Positions 32,929-42,242 of a stretch of 64,000 bases of DNA are shown one piece after another. The stretch is taken from NCBI RefSeq assembly GCF_016755875.1, contig NZ_BNED01000005.1:2707001-2771000 (forward strand). The letters run 5' to 3'. How positions within the stretch are numbered: position 1 is the stretch's first letter; each line of letters starts with the position of its first letter. This DNA comes from Streptomyces spororaveus (GTDB lineage Bacteria; Actinomycetota; Actinomycetes; Streptomycetales; Streptomycetaceae). Both the position numbers and the translations under genes were made by a program. A model generated the notes under the pieces. It did not search any database and had not been told where the DNA came from. It was given only the letters and a program-made list of their open reading frames with translations.

Positions 32929-34041
32929 CTAGCGCTCCGAGGCAGCCAGCTGGCCGCACGCGCCGTCGATCTCCTGGCCCCGGGTGTCCCGCACGGTCAC
33001 CGGCACGCCGTGGCGGGCGATGGCCTCCACGAAGGCCTTCTCGTCCTCGGGCCGCGAGGCGGTCCACTTGGAGCCCGGCGTCGGGTTCAGCGGGATCAGG
33101 TTGACGTGTACGCGCTTGCCCTTGAGCAGCTTGCCCAGGAGGTCACCACGCCAGGCCTGGTCGTTGATGTCGCGGATCAGCGCGTACTCGATCGAGATCC
33201 GGCGGCCGGACTTCTCGGCGTACTCCCAGGCGGCGCCGAGCACCTCGCGGACGTTCCAGCGGGTGTTGACCGGGACGAGGGTGTCGCGCAGCTCGTCGTC
33301 GGGCGCGTGCAGCGAGACGGCCAGACGGCACTTGAAGCCCTCGTCGGCGAACCGCAGCATGGCCGGGACCAGGCCGACGGTGGAGACGGTGATACCGCGC
33401 TGCGACAGGCCCAGGCCGTCGGGCTCGGGGTCGGTCAGGCGGCGGATGGCACCGACGACGCGGTTGTAGTTGGCGAGCGGCTCGCCCATGCCCATGAAGA
33501 CGATGTTCGACAGGCGCGCCGGACCGCCCGGGACCTCGCCGTCGCGCAGCGCGCGCATGCCGTCGACGATCTGGTGCACGATCTCGGCGGTGGAGAGGTT
33601 GCGGTCCAGGCCCGCCTGGCCGGTGGCGCAGAACGGACAGTTCATGCCGCAGCCGGCCTGCGAGGAGATGCACATGGTGACCCGGTCGGGGTAGCGCATC
33701 AGCACGGACTCGACGAGCGTGCCGTCGTGCAGCTTCCACAGGGTCTTGCGGGTGGTGTCGTCGTCGCACGAGATGTGCCGGATGACGTTCATAAGGTCCG
33801 GCAGCAGCTCCTGCTGGAGCTTCTCCCGCGAGCCCGCCGGGATGTCGGTCCACTCGGCCGGGTCGTGCGCGTACCGCGCGAAGTAGTGCTGGGAGAGCTG
33901 CTTGGCCCGGAACGGCTTCTCGCCGATCGCGGCGACCGCCTCGCGGCGCTCGGCCGGGGTCATGTCGGCGAGGTGCCGGGGCGGCTTCTTGGCCCCGCGA
34001 GGGGCGACGAAGGTGAGCTCTCCCGGAACGGGGCGGGCCAT
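32929..34041 (-). CDS. rlmN: Dual-specificity 23S rRNA / tRNA adenine-C2 methyltransferase RlmN
   Basis: A 370-residue radical-SAM enzyme. The iron-sulfur motif CGMNCPFC has its Cys at 131, 135 and 138; GMGEPLANY and the C-terminal catalytic Cys in DGACGQL complete the fold. It methylates A2503 of 23S rRNA and A37 of some tRNAs in the cytoplasm. The ATG at 34041 follows GGAG in the short leader. A terminator hairpin lies both upstream (after cdsA) and downstream, so it is probably transcribed alone or with a weak readthrough. Confidence 0.95.
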   Translation of the reverse strand: MARPVPGELTFVAPRGAKKPPRHLADMTPAERREAVAAIGEKPFRAKQLSQHYFARYAHDPAEWTDIPAGSREKLQQELLPDLMNVIRHISCDDDTTRKTLWKLHDGTLVESVLMRYPDRVTMCISSQAGCGMNCPFCATGQAGLDRNLSTAEIVHQIVDGMRALRDGEVPGGPARLSNIVFMGMGEPLANYNRVVGAIRRLTDPEPDGLGLSQRGITVSTVGLVPAMLRFADEGFKCRLAVSLHAPDDELRDTLVPVNTRWNVREVLGAAWEYAEKSGRRISIEYALIRDINDQAWRGDLLGKLLKGKRVHVNLIPLNPTPGSKWTASRPEDEKAFVEAIARHGVPVTVRDTRGQEIDGACGQLAASER

Positions 34042-34066
34042 GGCAGGTACTCCTTGTAAGACGAAA

Positions 34067-34090
34067 GGCGCGCCGCAGAAGCAGCGCGCC
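34067..34090 (-). terminator. Terminator hairpin after cdsA
   Basis: GGCGCGC (34067-34073) pairs with GCGCGCC (34084-34090), loop 10, and on the minus strand it is followed by TTTCGTCTT, a partial U-run. It lies 45 bases after the cdsA stop. Confidence 0.6.
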
Positions 34091-34134
34091 CTCCAAGAGT
34101 AACCGCCCGGCGTCCTGCGACGCCTTTTCGCAGG

Positions 34135-35211
34135 TCAGCCGGTACCGACAAAGGCCGCCAGCAGCAGCCAGACCACGGGGGCCGTCGGAAGCAGGGAGTC
34201 CAGCCGGTCCATGATGCCGCCGTGTCCCGGCAGCAGGGTGCCCATGTCCTTGATCCCGAGGTCCCGCTTGATCATCGACTCGCCCAGGTCACCCAGGGTG
34301 GCGCTGACCGCGACCACGAGGCCCAGCAGGAGGCCCTGCCACCACGAGCCGCCTTCGATGAGGAACTCCATGCACAGCGCGCCGGCCGCCATCGCGAAGG
34401 CCACCGCACCGAACAGGCCCTCGCGGGTCTTGCCGGGGCTGATGCGCGGCGCCAGCTTGGTCTTGCCGAAGCGCCAGCCGACCGCGTACGCCCCGGTGTC
34501 GCTGACCACGGTCAGGAGCAGGAAGGTGATCACGCGCTCGGGGCCGTCGTCGGCGGTGAGCAGCATGGCGACGAAGGTGGCCAGGAAGGGCACGTAGAAC
34601 GCCGCGAACGCGCCCGCCGTGACGTCCTTGAGGTAGTCCTCGGGCGGTTCGGTCATCCGCCACACCAGGACCGCCAGCACGGTCAGGGCCATGGCGACCC
34701 AGGCGCCCTCGGCCCCCCGGACGTATCCGGCGATGACCATGGCGGCGCCGCCGACCGCGAGCGGGACCAGCGGGGCCTTGATGCCCTTCTGCTCCTGCAG
34801 ACGGGAGGTGAGCTCCCACAGGCCGACGACGACCGCGACGACGATGACGCCGACGAAGACGGCCTTGACGATCAGCAGCGAGGCGAAGATCACCGCGCCG
34901 AGACCCACGCCCACCCCTATGGCAGCCCGCAGGTCCCGGCCCGCGCGCTTCTTCGGCGGCGGGGGCGAGGCGTCCTGCGGCTGCTGGGCATGCGGAGGCG
35001 GGGGGCTGGGCATGGGCTCCTGCGGCGGCGTATCGGCGCGGAAGAGGGGGCCGCCGTCGGCGGCGACCCCCCGATCGCGTGCTTCCCGGTCGTCGAAGTC
35101 ACGGCCGGCGGCATCGGGCACGATGGGCATGGGCCGAGTGTGCGGGCCCACCTGCGCATCGTATGCGGGACCCGCCGGAACCGGCTCCGGCTGCCAGGAA
35201 GTGTCGTTCAT
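34135..35211 (-). CDS. cdsA: Phosphatidate cytidylyltransferase CdsA
   Basis: A 358-residue membrane enzyme making CDP-diacylglycerol from phosphatidic acid and CTP. About 90 Pro- and Asp-rich residues precede the membrane part, an extension usual in Streptomyces. Roughly eight membrane segments follow, with the family signature SDTGAYAVGWRFGKTKLAPR, SPGKTREG and GGIMDRLDS. The ATG at 35211 shares a base with the frr stop, so the two are coupled. Confidence 0.94.
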   Translation of the reverse strand: MNDTSWQPEPVPAGPAYDAQVGPHTRPMPIVPDAAGRDFDDREARDRGVAADGGPLFRADTPPQEPMPSPPPPHAQQPQDASPPPPKKRAGRDLRAAIGVGVGLGAVIFASLLIVKAVFVGVIVVAVVVGLWELTSRLQEQKGIKAPLVPLAVGGAAMVIAGYVRGAEGAWVAMALTVLAVLVWRMTEPPEDYLKDVTAGAFAAFYVPFLATFVAMLLTADDGPERVITFLLLTVVSDTGAYAVGWRFGKTKLAPRISPGKTREGLFGAVAFAMAAGALCMEFLIEGGSWWQGLLLGLVVAVSATLGDLGESMIKRDLGIKDMGTLLPGHGGIMDRLDSLLPTAPVVWLLLAAFVGTG

Positions 35212-35768
35212 CAGACTTCGAGGAGCTCGGCTTCCTTGTGCTTCAGGAGCTCGTCCACCTGCGCGACGTACTTCGCGGTGGTGTCGTCGAGCTCCTTCTC
35301 CGCGCGGCGCACCTCGTCCTCGCCGGCCTCCTTGTCCTTGACCAGCTTGTCAAGGGCGTCCTTGGCCTTGCGGCGGACGGCGCGGAGCGAGATCTTCGAG
35401 TCCTCGGCCTTGGTGCGCGCGACCTTGATGTACTCCTTGCGGCGGTCCTGCGTCAGCTCGGGGAAGGTCACCCGGATGATGCTGCCGTCGTTGCTCGGGT
35501 TGACACCGAGGTCGGAGTCGCGGATGGCCTGCTCGATGTTGCGCAGGGCGCTCTTGTCGAACGGGGTCACGATCGCCATGCGCGGCTCGGGCACCGAGAA
35601 GGAGGCGAGCTGGTTGATGGGCGTGATGGCGCCGTAGTACTCCGCCACGATCTTGTTGAACATCGCCGGGTGCGCACGGCCGGTGCGAATCGCGGCGAAG
35701 TCTTCCTTGGCGACGACGACGGCCTTTTCCATCTTCTCCTCGGCCTCGAGGAGGATCTCTTCGGTCAC
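35211..35768 (-). CDS. frr: Ribosome recycling factor
   Basis: A 185-residue RRF, normal length for the family. The conserved [10 protein letters not shown] and the long coiled-coil helices ([20 protein letters not shown]) are present. With EF-G it splits post-termination ribosomes. I chose GTG 35768 because AGGAG sits six bases upstream; the ATG at 35783 lacks a site. It is followed at once by cdsA. Confidence 0.95.
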   Translation of the reverse strand: MTEEILLEAEEKMEKAVVVAKEDFAAIRTGRAHPAMFNKIVAEYYGAITPINQLASFSVPEPRMAIVTPFDKSALRNIEQAIRDSDLGVNPSNDGSIIRVTFPELTQDRRKEYIKVARTKAEDSKISLRAVRRKAKDALDKLVKDKEAGEDEVRRAEKELDDTTAKYVAQVDELLKHKEAELLEV

Positions 35769-35861
35769 CACGTGCTCCTGCATGTCAGATTTGGATGGTT
35801 CAGGCGGGCGGGCGTGGCCGGCGAGCCGGCCTGCGGCTCGCTCGGTGCGGCAGCGGACTGC

Positions 35862-36641
35862 TCAGGCCCGGGTTTCCTGGTCGCTCACGAGCGTGCCGAT
35901 CTTCTCACCCTTGACGGCGCGGGCGATATTGCCCTCGGCGAGGAGTTCGAAAACGAGGATCGGCAGCTTGTTGTCGCGGCAGAGCGTGATCGCGGTGGCG
36001 TCGGCGACCTTGAGGTCGCGGGAGAGGACCTCGCTGTACTCCAGCGCGTCGAACTTCACCGCGTCCGGGTTCTTCTTCGGGTCCGAGTCGTAGACCCCGT
36101 CGACGCCGTTCTTGCCCATGAGCAGGGCCTCGGCGTCGATCTCCAGGGCGCGCTGGGCGGCCGTGGTGTCGGTGGAGAAGTAGGGCATGCCCATGCCGGC
36201 GCCGAAGATGACGACGCGGCCCTTCTCCAGGTGCCGCACGGCACGCAGCGGGATGTACGGTTCCGCGACCTGGCCCATGGTGATGGCGGTCTGCACGCGG
36301 GAGTCGATGCCCTCCTTCTCCAGGAAGTCCTGGAGCGCGAGGCAGTTCATGACGGTACCGAGCATGCCCATGTAGTCGGACCGGGCCCGGTCCATGCCGC
36401 GCTGCTGGAGTTCGGCGCCGCGGAAGAAGTTGCCGCCGCCGATCACGACGGCGATCTCCGCGCCGTCGCGGACCACCGCGGCGATCTCACGCGCGATGGC
36501 GTGGACGACGTCGGGGTCGACGCCCAGTCCTCCGCCACCGGAGAAGGCCTCGCCCGACAGCTTCAGCATGAAGCGGCGGCCCTTCTTGTCCTGGTCGCTC
36601 TTGTCGTCGGATGCGGTGTGGGGGTCCACGCCCTGATTCAT
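35862..36641 (-). CDS. pyrH: UMP kinase PyrH
   Basis: A 259-residue amino-acid-kinase-fold enzyme that phosphorylates UMP to [22 protein letters not shown] and the [11 protein letters not shown] block are typical. The ATG at 36641 follows GAGGAG. The N-terminal 25 residues are hydrophilic and Asp-rich, longer than in E. coli. A 12-bp hairpin (36669-36715) lies 28 bases upstream, between tsf and pyrH. Confidence 0.95.
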   Translation of the reverse strand: MNQGVDPHTASDDKSDQDKKGRRFMLKLSGEAFSGGGGLGVDPDVVHAIAREIAAVVRDGAEIAVVIGGGNFFRGAELQQRGMDRARSDYMGMLGTVMNCLALQDFLEKEGIDSRVQTAITMGQVAEPYIPLRAVRHLEKGRVVIFGAGMGMPYFSTDTTAAQRALEIDAEALLMGKNGVDGVYDSDPKKNPDAVKFDALEYSEVLSRDLKVADATAITLCRDNKLPILVFELLAEGNIARAVKGEKIGTLVSDQETRA

Positions 36642-36668
36642 GGAGATCTCCTCGTGCACATACGAAGA

Positions 36669-36715
36669 AGGCCATTGCCGGTGGGTCCTTGCGGTTCCCT
36701 CTACGGCAATGGCCT
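36669..36715 (-). terminator. Hairpin between tsf and pyrH
   Basis: AGGCCATTGCCG (36669-36680) pairs exactly with CGGCAATGGCCT (36704-36715), with a 23-base loop. On the minus strand a short CTTCTTCGT follows. It could partly terminate the rpsB-tsf transcript before pyrH. Confidence 0.6.
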
Positions 36716-36803
36716 CCTCGTCAGATCTGCGGTCGTCTCGCGCGAACGCGGACGACTGCCTCAGACCCTACCGGGGTCCGGTGTCCGTCGCGTACGGACG
36801 GAC

Positions 36804-37640
36804 TCAGATGCCGACCTTGATGCGGGTGAAGCGCTTCAGGGTGACACCGGCCTCGTCCAGGACCTTCTGGACGGACTTCTTGTTGTCCAGGGCGTAGGCC
36901 TGGCCGAGCAGCGTGGCGTCCTTGAAGAAGCCGTTGACGCGACCCTCGACGATCTTCGCGATGGCAGCCTCGGGCTTGCCCTCCGCGCGGGTGACCTCTT
37001 CGGCGATGCGACGCTCGGACTCGACCTTCTCGGCCGGGACGTCCTCGGCGGACAGCCACTGCGGGGCGAACGCGGCGATGTGCTGCGCGACGCCGCGGGC
37101 GACCTCGGCGTTCTCCTTGTCGAGCTCGACCAGGACGCCGATCTGGAACGGCAGGTCGGGCATCGTGCGGTGCATGTACGCGGTCACGTAGCCGCCGGTG
37201 AACTGCGCGAAGCGGTCCAGGACGATCTTCTCGCCGAGGTTGGCGTTGGCCTCGTCGACGAAGGCGGTGACGGTCTGACCGGGCTTGATCTCGGACGCGA
37301 GCAGCGCCTCGAGGTCGGCCGGGGAGGTGGCGGCGACGTGCGCGGCCAGCTCGTTGGCGACGGCCAGGAACTTCTCGCCCTTGGCGACGAAGTCCGTCTC
37401 GCACTTCAGCTCGACGATGACACCGGAGGTGTTGTCGTCGGCGATGAGGGAGACGACCGCACCGTTCTCGGCAGAACGGCCCTCGCGCTTGGCGACGCCC
37501 TTCTGGCCCTTGATGCGGAGCGCTTCCTGGGCCTTGTCGACGTCACCGTCGGCGTCCACGAGCGCGTTCTTGCAGTCCAGCATGCCGGCGCCGGTGAGCT
37601 CGCGGAGCTTCTTGACGTCAGCGGCGGTGTAGTTCGCCAT
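36804..37640 (-). CDS. tsf: Elongation factor Ts
   Basis: A 278-residue factor that exchanges GDP for GTP on EF-Tu. The N-terminal LRELTGAGMLDCKNAL and the core VELKCETDFVAK are diagnostic. The ATG at 37640 follows AGAGAGA. It lies 135 bases downstream of rpsB with a hairpin in between, the normal order. Confidence 0.96.
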   Translation of the reverse strand: MANYTAADVKKLRELTGAGMLDCKNALVDADGDVDKAQEALRIKGQKGVAKREGRSAENGAVVSLIADDNTSGVIVELKCETDFVAKGEKFLAVANELAAHVAATSPADLEALLASEIKPGQTVTAFVDEANANLGEKIVLDRFAQFTGGYVTAYMHRTMPDLPFQIGVLVELDKENAEVARGVAQHIAAFAPQWLSAEDVPAEKVESERRIAEEVTRAEGKPEAAIAKIVEGRVNGFFKDATLLGQAYALDNKKSVQKVLDEAGVTLKRFTRIKVGI

Positions 37641-37737
37641 GAGTCTGTGATTCTCTCTCGAAGTCGTAGATCTACGGGTGAACGGCGGAGGCGCCGCGCT
37701 CGTGGCGCGGCTCCCCCGCCGTCATCGTCCGTGCTGT

Positions 37738-37767
37738 GAGTGCCCGGCGCGTGAACGCCGGGCGCTC
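37738..37767 (-). terminator. Hairpin after rpsB
   Basis: GAGTGCCCGGCG and CGCCGGGCGCTC pair over 12 positions (one T-G) with a 6-base loop. It starts 8 bases after the rpsB stop, upstream of tsf, and probably sets the ratio of rpsB to tsf transcripts. Confidence 0.6.
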
Positions 37768-37775
37768 TCAGTGGG

Positions 37776-38657
37776 TCAGGCCTGCTCGGCGTCGGCGGCC
37801 GGGGCCTCGACAGCCTCGGCGGCCGGGGCCTCGACGACAGCCTCGGCAGCCGGGGCAGCCTCGGTCTCGTCGGCCTTCTTCTCGCCCTCGAGCAGGTCGC
37901 GCTCCCACTCGGCGAGCGGCTCGGCGGCGGCCTTCTCGCCCGGCTTCGAGTCACCGGTCGCAGCGCCGGAGCGGGCGATGAGGCCCTCGGCGACGGCGTC
38001 GGCGATCACGCGGGTGAGCAGGGTGACGGAACGGATCGCGTCGTCGTTGCCCGGGATCTTGTAGTCGACCTCGTCGGGGTCGCAGTTGGTGTCGAGGATC
38101 GCGACGACCGGGATGTGCAGCTTGCGCGCCTCACCGACGGCGATGTGCTCCTTCTTGGTGTCGACGATCCAGACGGCGCTGGGAACCTTCGACATCTCGC
38201 GGATACCACCGAGGGTCTTCTCCAGCTTGGTCTTCTCGCGGGAGAGGACCAGGAGCTCCTTCTTGGTGAGACCCGAGGCGGCGACGTCCTCGAAGTCGAT
38301 CGCCTCAAGCTCCTTCAGACGCTGAAGGCGCTTGTAGACGGTGGAGAAGTTGGTGAGCATGCCACCCAGCCACCGCTGGTTGACGTACGGCATACCAACG
38401 CGCGTCGCCTGCTCGGCGATGGCCTCCTGGGCCTGCTTCTTGGTACCGACGAACATGATGGAGCCACCGTGCGCGACGGTCTCCTTCACGAACTCGTAGG
38501 CGCGGTCGATGTACGACAGCGACTGCAGCAGGTCGATGATGTAGATGCCGTTGCGCTCCGTGAAGATGAAGCGCTTCATCTTCGGGTTCCAACGGCGGGT
38601 CTGGTGACCGAAGTGGACGCCGCTTTCCAGCAGCTCCCGCATCGTGACGACGGCCAT
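37776..38657 (-). CDS. rpsB: 30S ribosomal protein S2
   Basis: A 293-residue S2 with a long Ala/Glu-rich tail (about 40 residues) beyond the bacterial core, usual in Streptomyces. The start [20 protein letters not shown] and [13 protein letters not shown] are conserved. ATG 38657 is chosen because AAGGAG lies six bases before it; the ATG at 38663 abuts the site. A TACACT -10-like box is seen on the minus strand at 38804-38809. Confidence 0.95.
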   Translation of the reverse strand: MAVVTMRELLESGVHFGHQTRRWNPKMKRFIFTERNGIYIIDLLQSLSYIDRAYEFVKETVAHGGSIMFVGTKKQAQEAIAEQATRVGMPYVNQRWLGGMLTNFSTVYKRLQRLKELEAIDFEDVAASGLTKKELLVLSREKTKLEKTLGGIREMSKVPSAVWIVDTKKEHIAVGEARKLHIPVVAILDTNCDPDEVDYKIPGNDDAIRSVTLLTRVIADAVAEGLIARSGAATGDSKPGEKAAAEPLAEWERDLLEGEKKADETEAAPAAEAVVEAPAAEAVEAPAADAEQA

Positions 38658-38908
38658 GGCCATCTCCTTGGTTTCTCGGTTTGGTTCCTGACGCCCCACC
38701 GCGCCCTGCCCCGATGAAGGGACCGAGAGACGCTGTCACCTGGCTGTTCCAGCCTGGCGCCGGGGCGTGCGAAGTCGACCCGGTGACCCGGATCGCCACA
38801 AGAAGTGTACGGGACCCGGCGGTATGCCGGGTGACGCCGTTGTCCACAGTGCCCCGGCCGTCCACAGGCCCGGGCGCCGGTCCGGGAGGGCGCGGGACGC
38901 TGGGGTCC

Positions 38909-39379
38909 ATGACGACCTTGCTGCTCAGCCTGCTCCTGGCCCTGGCCCAGGCGGCCCTTCCCGGGGTCCGCCCGCTGCCCGCTCCGCTGTCGGTGGCCCG
39001 CTGGTGGGACCCGCCGCCCACCCCCTACGCGGCCGGTCACCGCGGGGTGGACCTGTCGGCGCCGGTGGGCGCGGAGGTCCGGGCGGTCGCGGCGGGCCGG
39101 GTCCATTTCGGGGGGCCCGTCGCCGGCCGCGGGGTGCTCTCGCTGGCCCTGCCGAACGGGCTGCGCACCACCTACGAGCCGGTCCGGCCCCTGGTCACGG
39201 AGGGCGAGCAGGTCACGGCGGGCCAGGTGGTGGCGGTTCTGACGGAGGGCTCGCACTGCCCCGCGCCGTGTCTGCACTGGGGTCTCCTGGCGGGCGAGGT
39301 GTACCTCAACCCGCTCACCCTGCTCCCGCGCCCGGCGCCCCGGCTCCTGCCGGAGGGCCCCCACCCGGGCTACGGCTGA
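38909..39379 (+). CDS. M23-family (LytM-like) peptidase, short secreted form
   Basis: A 156-residue protein with an N-terminal hydrophobic stretch (LLLSLLLALAQAAL) for export and a compact LytM domain. HRGVDLSAP supplies the first His and Asp zinc ligands. The second site reads CPAPCLHWG, where most family members have HLHF, so one His is replaced by Cys. It should cut peptidoglycan cross-links if active. It diverges from rpsB. Confidence 0.82.
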   Translation: MTTLLLSLLLALAQAALPGVRPLPAPLSVARWWDPPPTPYAAGHRGVDLSAPVGAEVRAVAAGRVHFGGPVAGRGVLSLALPNGLRTTYEPVRPLVTEGEQVTAGQVVAVLTEGSHCPAPCLHWGLLAGEVYLNPLTLLPRPAPRLLPEGPHPGYG

Positions 39380-39410
39380 GGCACCGGGTCCGGGGCGGAG
39401 CTCCGGGTCC

Positions 39411-39992
39411 TCAGCCCCGGACGCCCCGCAGGGCCATGGCGACGGCGGCCTCGGTGACCACGTCGGGGTCCTCCGCCGCGCCGAGCTCGATCCGGCGCAC
39501 GGCGGCGTCCACGACCCCCTGCAGCAGCATCGCGGCCAGCCTCGGCTCGCTCTGCCCCAGGGCGCTCAGTGCCTCGACGATCATCGCCACGAGCCCGCCG
39601 TGGGCCGCGCGGATCTTCTCGCGGGCCCCCGCGTCGAGCTCGCTGGCCGAGATGGCCACGACCGCCCGGTGCCGGCGGTCGCCCACCAGCCCCAACTGGC
39701 TGCGGACGTAGGCCTCGATCTTCTCCTCCGGCGAGGGGGCCTGCTCCATGGCCGCTTCGATCTCGGCGGCCCACACGGGGAAGTCCACTGCGCACAGTTC
39801 TTCGACCACGGCGGCGCGGGAGCGGAAGTACTCGTACACGGAGGAACGGGCGAGCCCGGTCCGCTCCGCGAGGGCGGGGAAGGTCAGCGCCTCCGTCCCG
39901 CCTTCGGACAGCAGGGAACGCGCGGCGTCCAAGAGGGCGCCGCGCTGCATCGACCGGTGCTCGGCCACGGAGGCCGCTCGAATCCTGGGCAC
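39411..39992 (-). CDS. TetR-family transcriptional regulator
   Basis: A 193-residue regulator. The HTH is TFPALAERTGLARSSVYEYF, in the standard N-terminal position; the rest is the all-helical ligand domain. The GTG at 39992 (protein VPRIRAAS) is the favoured start. It lies 31 bases after the convergent M23 gene and 28 bases downstream of whiG's stop on the opposite side. Target and ligand are unknown. Confidence 0.85.
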   Translation of the reverse strand: MPRIRAASVAEHRSMQRGALLDAARSLLSEGGTEALTFPALAERTGLARSSVYEYFRSRAAVVEELCAVDFPVWAAEIEAAMEQAPSPEEKIEAYVRSQLGLVGDRRHRAVVAISASELDAGAREKIRAAHGGLVAMIVEALSALGQSEPRLAAMLLQGVVDAAVRRIELGAAEDPDVVTEAAVAMALRGVRG

Positions 39993-40020
39993 ACATCCAC
40001 TCTACGGAGGTGGCGCAAGC

Positions 40021-40857
40021 TCACCTCCCCACATCTGCCAACTTCGCGCGCAGTTGCAGGACGGACTTGGTGTGGATCTGGCTGACCCGGCTCTCGGTGA
40101 CGCCGAGGACATGGCCGATCTCGGCCAGCGTGAGGCCCTCGTAGTAGTAGAGGGTCACCACGGTCTTCTCCCGCTCGGGCAGCGTGTTGATGGCCCGCGC
40201 CAGCAGGCGCCGCAGCTCGCGGTCCTCGGCCACCGCCACCGGGTTGTCGGCGGCGGTGTCCTCCAGGGTGTCCATCAGCGAGAGGCGGTCGCCGCCCTCC
40301 CCGCCGACGTGCAGCAGCTCCTCCAGGGCGACCACGTTGGCCAGCGACAACTGGCTGAAGACGGTGTGGAGATCCTCCACCCCGATCCCCATCTCCCCGG
40401 CGACCTCGCTCTCCGTCGGGGTGCGCCGCAGCTGGGCCTCCAGCGTGGCGTAGGCCCGTTCCACGGCGCGCGCCTTCTGCCGGACAGAGCGCGGGATCCA
40501 GTCCAGTGCCCGCAGCTCGTCGATCATCGCGCCGCGGATCCGGGTGATCGCGTACGTCTCGAACTTGATCGACCGGTCGATGTCGAACTTCTCGATGGCG
40601 TCGATCAGCCCGAACACCCCGGAGGAGACGAAGTCGGCCTGCTCCACATTGGGCGGCAGGCCCACGCTGACACGGCCGGCCACGTACTTGACCAGGGGCG
40701 AGTAGTGCAGGATCAGCTGCTCCCGCAGTCGCTCGTCACCCGACTCCTTGTACGAGCGCCACAGCACCTCCAGGGACGAGGGCGCGGTGGACCGCACGCT
40801 GCCGCGGGCAGCGGGGGGCACCGCAGCGCGGTCGGACCCTGAGGTGTGCTGGGGCAT
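40021..40857 (-). CDS. whiG: RNA polymerase sigma factor WhiG
   Basis: A 278-residue sigma of the FliA/WhiG type, needed in Streptomyces for aerial hyphae to begin sporulation. Regions 2 ([40 protein letters not shown]) and 4 ([20 protein letters not shown]) are intact. The sequence [15 protein letters not shown] is as in the motility-type family. Position next to dprA, YifB and YraN is conserved in the genus. ATG start at 40857. Confidence 0.95.
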   Translation of the reverse strand: MPQHTSGSDRAAVPPAARGSVRSTAPSSLEVLWRSYKESGDERLREQLILHYSPLVKYVAGRVSVGLPPNVEQADFVSSGVFGLIDAIEKFDIDRSIKFETYAITRIRGAMIDELRALDWIPRSVRQKARAVERAYATLEAQLRRTPTESEVAGEMGIGVEDLHTVFSQLSLANVVALEELLHVGGEGGDRLSLMDTLEDTAADNPVAVAEDRELRRLLARAINTLPEREKTVVTLYYYEGLTLAEIGHVLGVTESRVSQIHTKSVLQLRAKLADVGR

Positions 40858-41066
40858 GCTTCGCCTTTGCCGGAGCCGGATTCCTTGGGAGCGTAGCGTG
40901 ACGAGATTGTCGCGGTGCGCGAAGAGTACGGGATGGCGCGGGGGCCGGGAGGCGCCCGGACTCGCGCGGGCGACCCGGGACCGGCGCCTGGCGCTCGGTC
41001 CCGGTGACCGCCACCTGGAAGACCGCGTCTCTCATCGGTTTCACTCTTTCACCGGAACACCCCAGG

Positions 41067-42242
41067 TCAACGACCGCCTCGCCGGTCGGCTCCGGTTTGT
41101 GTGCCTCCTCCAGCCGTTTGTCTGCTCAACTGCCAGCCGTCGCCCTGCCGTTCGACGAACCCCAGAGAGTGAAGTTCGTACAGTCTGCCGATGACTTCAT
41201 CGGTGCCGGTGCCGGAGGCAAGTGCCAGCTCGGCCACGTCCGCCGGGCGGCCGGCGGGCAGGGCTTCGAGCACACGAGCGGTGTCCGGGTCCAGCAGGTC
41301 CCGGGCGAGCACCGGGCCGCGCCGCTCGGGAGCCAGCTCGCCCATGGCCCCGACCAGTTCGACCACCTCGGCCGCGTCGGTGACGAGCACGGCCTCGCCC
41401 CGCAGCAGTTCGTGCACCCCTGCGGAGAGCCCGCTGGTGGCGGGCCCGGGGACGCCCATCGTGAACCGCCCCAGGCGCTGCGCCCGCCGTGCCGTGACCA
41501 GGGAGCCGCTGCGGTGCGCGGCCTCGACGACGACCGTGCCCCGGGTCAGGGCGGCGATGACCCGGTTGCGCAGGACGAACCGGCTGGGGGTCGGGTGGCT
41601 GCCCGGTGGCAGCTCTCCGAGGATCAGCCCCTGCCCGGCGATCCGGCCGAGCAGCCCGGCGTGTCCGCGGGGGTAGGCGACGTCCACCCCGCAGGCCAGC
41701 ACCGCCGCGGTGGCGCCGCCCGAGGCGAGGGCGCCCCGGTGGGCGGCGCCGTCGATCCCGAACGCGGCGCCGGACACCACGACCCAGCCCCGTTCGGCGA
41801 GTCCGGCGGCCAGGGTCTGGGCCATGTGCGCGCCGTACGGGGTGCAGGCGCGGGCCCCGACCACGGAGACCGAACGCAGCGCCCAGGTGCGGAGGTTCGG
41901 CCGGCCGCGCAGCCACAGTCCGACGGGCCTCTCGTCGCCCAGGTCGTCGAGCTGGGTCGGCCACTCCGGCGACCCCGGGAAGACGAACCGGCCCCCCGCC
42001 TCGGCGGCATCCGCGAGGTCGCGCTCGGGGTCGGCCCGCGCGGCGCGTCTGCGGTACCCGGCGAGCCGCTCGGGCCCCACCCCGGACGGCGTGTCCGGCT
42101 CCGCCCCGGGGGCGGTGAGCAGCCGTATCAGCCGGGCCGCGCCGAACTCCCGAAGCCACCGCCCGCCGTGCGTGTCGCCGGGCTCCAGCACCCGGGTGAG
42201 CGCCGCCCGCGCCAGCAGTTCCGTGTGCCCGGAGCCGGTCAT
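41067..42242 (-). CDS. dprA: DNA-processing protein DprA
   Basis: A 391-residue protein with the Rossmann-type DprA core: SVVGARACTPYG, VVSGAAFGIDGAAHRGAL, GCGVDVAYPRGH, and PSRFVLRNRVIAALT. A C-terminal winged-helix segment follows. It loads RecA on incoming single-stranded DNA in transformable bacteria; its role in Streptomyces is less clear. The ATG overlaps the YifB stop by four bases. Confidence 0.94.
   Translation of the reverse strand: MTGSGHTELLARAALTRVLEPGDTHGGRWLREFGAARLIRLLTAPGAEPDTPSGVGPERLAGYRRRAARADPERDLADAAEAGGRFVFPGSPEWPTQLDDLGDERPVGLWLRGRPNLRTWALRSVSVVGARACTPYGAHMAQTLAAGLAERGWVVVSGAAFGIDGAAHRGALASGGATAAVLACGVDVAYPRGHAGLLGRIAGQGLILGELPPGSHPTPSRFVLRNRVIAALTRGTVVVEAAHRSGSLVTARRAQRLGRFTMGVPGPATSGLSAGVHELLRGEAVLVTDAAEVVELVGAMGELAPERRGPVLARDLLDPDTARVLEALPAGRPADVAELALASGTGTDEVIGRLYELHSLGFVERQGDGWQLSRQTAGGGTQTGADRRGGR

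Noticed and set aside
40858..41066. A small gene between whiG and dprA
   Set aside because: The 209 bases show no frame with a credible ribosome site and codon use; it probably holds only the whiG promoter region.
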